Source: Hyphomonadaceae bacterium (lineage in GTDB: Bacteria > Pseudomonadota > Alphaproteobacteria > Caulobacterales > Hyphomonadaceae). From it: DNA of 11,211 bases. The translations under genes and the position numbers were made by a program. Location of the stretch: the NCBI GenBank assembly GCA_030696545.1, contig JAUYSA010000110.1:1-11211 (forward strand), read 5' to 3'. Positions 7,088 through 11,211 of this stretch are shown piece by piece. The notes beneath the pieces were generated by a model. That model did no database searches and had not been told where the DNA came from. It saw only the letters and a program-made list of their open reading frames with translations. Each line of letters starts with the position of its first letter. The stretch's first letter is position 1.

Positions 7088-8464
7088 ATGAGTATCAACT
7101 CCGCCATGCTGGCCGGCGCAGCTGGGATGCGCGCCAACTCCAGCGCGCTTGCTTCGATTTCCGACAACATAGCCAACGTCAACACGGTTGGCTACAAGCG
7201 CCTGCGCAATGATTTCACGTCGCTGCTCAACTCGCAGAACCGGCAGTCCACCTACAATGCGGGCGGTGTCTCCAGCCGCTCCTCGCCGCTGATGAGCGAA
7301 CAGGGCTCGACGATCGCTTCTTCTGTTTCCACGCACCTCGCTGTTTCGGGCAACGGCTTCTTCGTCGTGCGCGGCCGCAGCGATGACGTCACGGCGCGGG
7401 ACCCCTACCTCTATACGCGCGCCGGGCAGTTCACGCCCGATTCCGACGGGTATCTACAGAACACGGCGGGTTACTACCTGCAGGGTTGGCCGGTCGACTC
7501 CACCGGCCAGGTCACAGCGAACCCGACCGACCTCAATGGCCTTGAGCCCATCCGCGTGTCTGGCATCGCCGGCGGCGCCGAAGCCACCGCACGTCTGTCG
7601 CTGTCGGCCAACCTGCAGTCCTCGCAGGAGGTATCTGCTGCTGTATCGGGCGCTACCTATGATGCTTCCGACAGCACCAACAACATGGCGTCCGGCGCCG
7701 TTACGCCCGACTTCCAGGTTCCGATCCAGGTTTATGACAGCCAGGGCGGGCTTCACACGCTGACCATGTCATTCCTGAAGGCCGGACCGAACCAGTGGTA
7801 CACTGAAGTGCATATGCCGGCTGGAGACGTTGTCCCTGGCGGCGGCACACTGGTCGATGGCCAGCTGGCGACGGGCATTGTTGCGTTCACGCCGTTTGGT
7901 CAGTTGGACGCAACCAACTCGACCCTGCCCCTGTCGCTGACGATTGGCGAAGCCGGGACGGGCGCTGGTCCCGAATGGGCAGGCACGCTCGGCCTCGCTG
8001 CGCAAACGAACAAGCTCGACATGTGCGGACCGGGCACGCCGGGCGGCCTGACCAATTACGACTCGCCCTCTCAGCTTGGAACCTCGCAAGTCGACGGCAC
8101 GCCGTTCGGTTCGCTCGCATCAGTTGATGTCGACGACGACGGTTATGTCACAGCGATCTTCACCAACGGCCTCACACGTCGCATCTACCAGGTTCCGCTG
8201 GCGACATTCGGCAATGTCGACGGCCTGCTACCGGAACATGGGGGCGTCTATCGGCTTGGGCCGGGCGCCGGCGCTCTTTCGATGCGCGGCGCAGGCATTG
8301 GCGGCGCAGGCACGATCGCGGCGCGCGCACTGGAAGCTTCGACCGTAGATCTCGCGGAAGAGTTCTCCAACCTCATCATGACGCAGCGCGCCTATTCGGC
8401 GTCCTCGAAGATCATCACCACAGCCGACGAGATGCTCGACGAGCTGATCAGGCTGAAACGATAG
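7088..8464 (+). CDS. flgE: Flagellar hook protein FlgE
   Basis: FlgE polymerises into the flexible hook that couples rod to filament. The 458-residue protein has the N-terminal D0 helix with SDNIANVNTVGYKR (about residues 26-39), the hook-type segment HLAVSGNGFFVVRG followed by YLYTRAGQFTPDSDGYLQNTAGYYLQGWPVD (about 83-138), and a C-terminal helix ending in EEFSNLIMTQRAYSASSKII...DEMLDELI, all characteristic of FlgE. The ATG at 7088 has GGAG at 7076-7079. The gap to flgD is 113 bp, so it may be co-transcribed with fliK-flgD or have a promoter I did not recognise. A single cysteine at residue 313 (LDMCGPG) is unusual for an exported flagellar protein. Length is within the alphaproteobacterial range. 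Confidence 0.93.
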   Translation: MSINSAMLAGAAGMRANSSALASISDNIANVNTVGYKRLRNDFTSLLNSQNRQSTYNAGGVSSRSSPLMSEQGSTIASSVSTHLAVSGNGFFVVRGRSDDVTARDPYLYTRAGQFTPDSDGYLQNTAGYYLQGWPVDSTGQVTANPTDLNGLEPIRVSGIAGGAEATARLSLSANLQSSQEVSAAVSGATYDASDSTNNMASGAVTPDFQVPIQVYDSQGGLHTLTMSFLKAGPNQWYTEVHMPAGDVVPGGGTLVDGQLATGIVAFTPFGQLDATNSTLPLSLTIGEAGTGAGPEWAGTLGLAAQTNKLDMCGPGTPGGLTNYDSPSQLGTSQVDGTPFGSLASVDVDDDGYVTAIFTNGLTRRIYQVPLATFGNVDGLLPEHGGVYRLGPGAGALSMRGAGIGGAGTIAARALEASTVDLAEEFSNLIMTQRAYSASSKIITTADEMLDELIRLKR

Positions 8465-8582
8465 TCGCGTAGGGACCAGCGAGTGATGACCGCACGGAGA
8501 CACACACGGATCTGGGGACGCAGAACGCGTCTGACTCCGCGCCGTGCCTCATCGCTCGCTTCTTCCCACGCGTCTGCCGCGT

Positions 8583-8600
8583 TTCGGAATGGTATCCGAA
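8583..8600 (+). terminator. Hairpin downstream of flgE
   Basis: TTCGGA (8583-8588) and TCCGAA (8595-8600) form a perfect 6-bp stem with a 6-nt loop about 120 nt after the flgE stop. There is no T tract behind it, so it is at best a Rho-aided or RNA-stabilising element. The rest of the 260-bp flgE-sciP gap holds one GACTC site (8533-8537, of the CcrM methylation type) and an A/T-rich patch near 8611-8645, but no promoter I can name. Confidence 0.3.
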
Positions 8601-8724
8601 GCCCCTGCATTTACATGAAATTTTCGCGGTTTTTTGCCGAAAAGCGGCGCGTCGACCTGAGCGTGCCCTTAGTACCCGCTGCGTATGGTCTCGCTACAGA
8701 CTGAAGCAGCAAACGGAGATTTCC

Positions 8725-8994
8725 ATGCTGAGCCAAAGCGCGTCCAGCGCGGCCGTCGTGGGCCCGGACGGACGTCACATTACCCTGGCGGATCTTCCTG
8801 CGCCCGGGATTCAACGTTGGGTCACTCGCCGCAAGGCAGAAGTCGTCGCAGCCGTTCATGGCGGGCTCCTGTCCGCTGATGATGCGTGCGAGCGCTACGA
8901 ACTTTCCAAAGAAGAATTTGGTGGCTGGGAGCGCCTCTACGAGCGCCACGGCGTCAAGGGTCTTCGCACCACACGCCTGCAAAACTACCGCTAA
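8725..8994 (+). CDS. sciP: SciP, DUF1153-family inhibitor of CtrA
   Basis: SciP is a small helix-turn-helix protein that in Caulobacter represses CtrA-activated transcription, including flagellar genes, in the swarmer stage. The 89-residue product closely resembles that family: GPDGRHITLADLP (residues 13-25), the core WVTRRKAEVVAAVHGGLL (about 32-49), the segment ACERYELSKEEF and the C-terminal GLRTTRLQNYR. The N-terminus is shorter than the Caulobacter protein as I remember it. The ATG at 8725 has GGAG at 8715-8718. Its place between flgE and fliF is the same as I recall in Caulobacter. It is probably a single-gene unit: there are 260 bp upstream and a strong hairpin (9001-9047) downstream. 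Its own promoter was not recognised; the A/T-rich patch near 8611 is only a poor CtrA-box match. Confidence 0.9.
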   Translation: MLSQSASSAAVVGPDGRHITLADLPAPGIQRWVTRRKAEVVAAVHGGLLSADDACERYELSKEEFGGWERLYERHGVKGLRTTRLQNYR

Positions 8995-9000
8995 ACCACT

Positions 9001-9047
9001 TCGCAAGCGCCGTCCCGGGACTATGGGGAGGGACGGCGTGCTTGCGA
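9001..9047 (+). terminator. Strong hairpin after sciP, probable terminator
   Basis: TCGCAAGC-GCCGTCCC (9001-9016) pairs with GGGACGGC (9030-9037) and GCTTGCGA (9040-9047), leaving only a 2-nt bulge (GT at 9038-9039) in a 16-bp stem with a 13-nt loop. It begins 6 nt after the sciP stop. The sequence that follows, TCTTAAGGTTT, is only partly T-rich, so termination may be incomplete. It would insulate sciP from the fliF promoter region immediately downstream. Confidence 0.65.
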
Positions 9048-9049
9048 TC

Positions 9050-9064
9050 TTAAGGTTTCGCTAA
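9050..9064 (+). promoter_or_regulatory. CtrA-type box, upstream copy
   Basis: TTAA-GGTTTCG-CTAA fits the CtrA consensus TTAA-N7-TTAA with one mismatch. It lies about 100 nt upstream of the fliF ATG and directly after the sciP hairpin. In Caulobacter fliF is a CtrA-controlled early flagellar gene. Confidence 0.6.
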
Positions 9065-9082
9065 CAAAGCTAATCTGGTTTC

Positions 9083-9097
9083 TTAAGGCCGCGTTTA
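9083..9097 (+). promoter_or_regulatory. CtrA-type box, downstream copy
   Basis: TTAA-GGCCGCG-TTTA fits TTAA-N7-TTAA with one mismatch and lies 33 bp (about three helical turns) after the first box. Both copies share TTAAGG. If the right half sits at the -35 position, as in many CtrA-activated promoters, transcription of fliF would begin around 9125. Confidence 0.58.
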
Positions 9098-9114
9098 CCA
9101 CGCACAGGGAAATT

Positions 9115-9151
9115 CCTGCCTAGTCGCAAATCGCGACGCAGGCATTTTTTT
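9115..9151 (+). terminator. Terminator-like hairpin with T7 tract in the fliF leader
   Basis: CCTGC (9115-9119) and GTCGC (9123-9127) pair with GCGAC (9133-9137) and GCAGG (9138-9142), leaving a 3-nt bulge CTA and a 5-nt loop AAATC. CA and seven T residues (9145-9151) follow, the form of an intrinsic terminator. It ends 10 nt before the fliF ATG. It could stop read-through from sciP, act as an attenuator, or, if transcription starts near 9125, be only partly transcribed. Confidence 0.5.
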
Positions 9152-9161
9152 CCGGGCGTTC

Positions 9162-10937
9162 ATGGCCGATCCTAAAACCGAAGAATCCAAAGGCCTGGTG
9201 GCGCAACTCGCGCGTTCCGGCCGGATGCGAATCGCTGCGGCGCTCGTCGTCGTCGCGCTCGTTGGCGGCGGCCTTGGCGTCATCATGCTCCGCGGCGAGT
9301 CCGGCGGGCAGAAACTTCTTTTCTCCGGCCTCGACCTCGAAGAAGCCGGCGAGATCACCAACAAGCTCGACACCGCGGGCGTCCCCTACACGCTCGAGGG
9401 CGGCGGCTCGGCCGTGTTCGTCGCCGCCGACAAGGTGGAAGACGCCCGGATGATGCTGTCCGAGCAGGGCCTGCCCACGCGCGGATCGATCGGCTGGGAA
9501 ATCTTCGACAAGTCGGATGCGCTGGGCGAGACCCAGTTCGTGCTGAACATCAAGCAGCTCCGCGCCATGGAGGGCGAGCTGGAGCGTACGATTTCGGCCT
9601 ATGACATGGTGCAATCCGCCCGCGTCCACCTTTCGGTGCCCGACCGTCCGCTCTTCCAGAAAAACTCCGAAAAGCCGAAGGCATCGGTGGTTCTGAAGAT
9701 CACCGGCAACATCATGTCGCCGGAAAAAGTCCGCGCTATCCGCAACATCGTGGCGTCGCAGGTTCCCGGCCTCGCAGTCAGCGCCGTGACAATCGCCTCG
9801 ACGGATGGCCGCCTGCTCGCTGCCGCCACGGACGAGAATGATCCAGCTGGCAGCGGCATTGGTGGTGGCACAACCGCTGATGAGCGCCGCGCAACGCTGG
9901 AAGAAAGCTACCGCAAGAAGGTTCTTGATGTGATCGAGAACATTGCGGGCCCAGGCGCCGCGAAGGTGACGGTGTCGGTCGAAGCCGATTTCAACAAGGT
10001 CACGCAGAGCTCGGAAACCTACAATCCGGACAGCCGCGTGGTCCGGTCCGAAACCACTGTCGAGGATTCCGCGAACAGCCAGGATGCGGCTCCCGGCGAC
10101 GAAACGACCGTGGCCAACAACGTGCCCACCGGCGCAGATCCGGTCGCCGCCCCACAGCCCAAGAGCCAGTCGAGCTCCAGCCGCAACGAATCAACCGTCA
10201 ACTACGAGATCGACAAGACGCTGCGCACGGAAGTTGTCGAAGGCGGCAAGATCCAGCGTCTATCGGTGGCTGTGGCGATCGATCACATGCGCGTAGCCGG
10301 CGCTGAAGGCCAGCCCGCCACGTGGCAGCCTCGCCCCCAGGAAGAGATCGACCGCATCATCGCACTGGTCAAATCCGCAGTCCTGTTCAACCAGGAACGT
10401 GGCGACGTCGTTACTGTGGAGAGCGCAGCATTTGCGCGGCCCGACACATCGCTTGATGGGGCGACGGCGCCGGGCGCGTTCGACTTCGACAAATTCGACC
10501 TTCTCCACATCGGCGAGATTGTCGCACTGCTGCTGACCGCTCTCGCCCTCGTGTTCTTCGTCCTGCGCCCGCTGATCGGCGGCCTGTTCTCGAAGTCTGA
10601 TCAGGGCGATCTTCCGCCCGAGATCGCCAAGCTGAAAGGCGCCAAGCGCGCCAAGGCCATCGCGGCGATGCAGGCCGCTGCCGCAAGCGCGCAGCAGGTT
10701 CAGCATCACGACCCGGGTCAGGAGAACCTGATCACCCTCAACGAAGGTCGCGTGGTTGGCTTCGACGCCCCGATGCCGGACCGCCTTGATGCCGGCATCG
10801 ACGTGGCGCGCATTTCCGGCCAGGTGAAAGCGTCCTCGATCAAGAAAATCTCGGAAGTCGTCGCCAGCCACCCGGACGAGTCAGTCTCGATCATCCGCTC
10901 GTGGCTTGCTGAAGAACCGTCGGATCGCGCAGCATGA
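9162..10937 (+). CDS. fliF: Flagellar MS-ring protein FliF
   Basis: FliF forms the MS ring in the inner membrane, the base on which rotor, export gate and rod are built. The 591-residue protein has the standard layout: a short cytoplasmic N-terminus, a first membrane segment (about residues 22-44), the periplasmic YscJ/FliF ring domain containing EGGGSAVFVAADKVEDARMM and RVHLSVPDRPLF, a low-complexity Asp/Asn/Ser/Pro-rich stretch (about 290-345), a second membrane segment (about 450-472, within EIVALLLTALALVFFVLRPL) and a cytoplasmic tail. The tail ends in ISGQVKASSIKKISEVVASHP...SIIRSWLAE, the FliG-binding part. Length is normal. The ATG at 9162 (MADPKTEESKG) has no Shine-Dalgarno sequence; the preceding bases are a T7 tract and CCGGGCGTTC. 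The next gene, fliG, overlaps by 4 nt (ATGA). CtrA-type boxes upstream suggest early-class control. Confidence 0.95.
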   Translation: MADPKTEESKGLVAQLARSGRMRIAAALVVVALVGGGLGVIMLRGESGGQKLLFSGLDLEEAGEITNKLDTAGVPYTLEGGGSAVFVAADKVEDARMMLSEQGLPTRGSIGWEIFDKSDALGETQFVLNIKQLRAMEGELERTISAYDMVQSARVHLSVPDRPLFQKNSEKPKASVVLKITGNIMSPEKVRAIRNIVASQVPGLAVSAVTIASTDGRLLAAATDENDPAGSGIGGGTTADERRATLEESYRKKVLDVIENIAGPGAAKVTVSVEADFNKVTQSSETYNPDSRVVRSETTVEDSANSQDAAPGDETTVANNVPTGADPVAAPQPKSQSSSSRNESTVNYEIDKTLRTEVVEGGKIQRLSVAVAIDHMRVAGAEGQPATWQPRPQEEIDRIIALVKSAVLFNQERGDVVTVESAAFARPDTSLDGATAPGAFDFDKFDLLHIGEIVALLLTALALVFFVLRPLIGGLFSKSDQGDLPPEIAKLKGAKRAKAIAAMQAAAASAQQVQHHDPGQENLITLNEGRVVGFDAPMPDRLDAGIDVARISGQVKASSIKKISEVVASHPDESVSIIRSWLAEEPSDRAA

Positions 10938-11211
10938 GCAAGTCCGCCGCCGCACTGAAAGCGCCCGAAGCCGACGCTGCGCCGCAGCCGTCGGGTCTTA
11001 CGCGCGAAGACACGCACAACGATACGCAGCGCCGCATCGCTGAAACGATGACGGCCGTAAAGACGCTTCACGGCTCGGAAAAGGCTGCGATTCTTCTGCT
11101 CTCGCTGGGCGAAGATGCGAAGCCCGTGTGGGATCGGCTCGACGACGAAGAGCTGCGTGAGATCTCGTCAGCGATGTCGAACCTCGGACCTGTGAAGGCC
11201 GAGATGGTCGA
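10934..11211 (+). CDS. fliG: Flagellar motor switch protein FliG (N-terminal part only)
   Basis: FliG is the rotor switch subunit that sits on the MS ring and interacts with the stator. Only the first 92 residues are in the window; the frame is open at the right edge. The FliG N-terminal domain is recognisable at GSEKAAILLLSLGEDAKPVW (from about residue 47), then LDDEELREISSAMSNLGPVKAEMV, the part that binds the FliF tail. Before it is a polar, Ala/Asp-rich extension of about 45 residues, longer than in the FliG proteins I know, where this motif begins within the first 20 residues or so. The ATG at 10934 overlaps the fliF TGA (ATGA), which implies translational coupling; no strong ribosome site is visible. 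Confidence 0.9.
   Translation, partial: MSKSAAALKAPEADAAPQPSGLTREDTHNDTQRRIAETMTAVKTLHGSEKAAILLLSLGEDAKPVWDRLDDEELREISSAMSNLGPVKAEMV

Noticed and set aside
8610..8630. CtrA box for sciP at TTTACATGAAATTTT
   Set aside because: Both halves deviate from TTAA (one and two mismatches) in an A/T-rich patch; too weak to call.
8483..8704. A 73-codon plus-strand frame between flgE and sciP
   Set aside because: Arginine/serine-rich product without similarity to known families and no good ribosome site; it looks like a chance frame.
1..11211. CRISPR arrays, tRNA or rRNA genes, insertion sequences, prophage or defence genes
   Set aside because: None seen: no regularly spaced repeats, no cloverleaf-like segments, no transposase motifs; the coding space is almost wholly filled by one esterase and flagellar genes.

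Overview
This window is a flagellar gene cluster from an alphaproteobacterium. The gene content and order (flgL and flgK on the minus strand; fliK, flgD, flgE, sciP, fliF, fliG on the plus strand), the DUF1153/SciP cell-cycle regulator between flgE and fliF, and the sigma-54-type and CtrA-type promoter motifs all point to Caulobacterales, most likely a Hyphomonadaceae or Caulobacter relative. I inferred this from memory of those families; no search was run.

Layout. At the left edge (1-1304, minus, C-terminus cut by the window) lies a secreted tannase/feruloyl-esterase-family hydrolase with its full Ser-Asp-His triad and paired cysteines. It is unrelated to motility, and a perfect 13-bp inverted repeat lies in its upstream region. 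From 1442 to 4489 (minus) is a two-gene operon, flgK then flgL, encoding the two hook-filament junction proteins. A 450-bp intergenic control region (4490-4946) follows, with sigma-54-type -24/-12 elements pointing both ways. From 4947 to 8464 (plus) run fliK (hook-length control), flgD (hook cap) and flgE (hook). Then comes sciP (8725-8994) with a strong hairpin behind it, then a promoter region with two CtrA-type boxes, then fliF (MS ring) and the start of fliG (rotor switch), which overlaps fliF by 4 nt and runs off the right edge.

How the genes work together. FliF and FliG build the membrane ring and rotor (early class). FlgD caps the growing hook, FlgE polymerises into it and FliK measures it. 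FlgK and FlgL then cap the hook so that the filament can attach. The regulatory signals fit the Caulobacter-type hierarchy: fliF has CtrA-like boxes (early class), while fliK and flgK have sigma-54-like promoters (late class). SciP, known in Caulobacter as a repressor of CtrA-activated genes including flagellar ones, is encoded immediately upstream of one likely target promoter.

No wholly new system is evident. The most interesting non-coding signals are two interlocked face-to-face sigma-54-like promoters at 4661-4700, a terminator-like hairpin with a T7 tract just before an SD-less fliF start, and the 13-bp inverted repeat upstream of the esterase.
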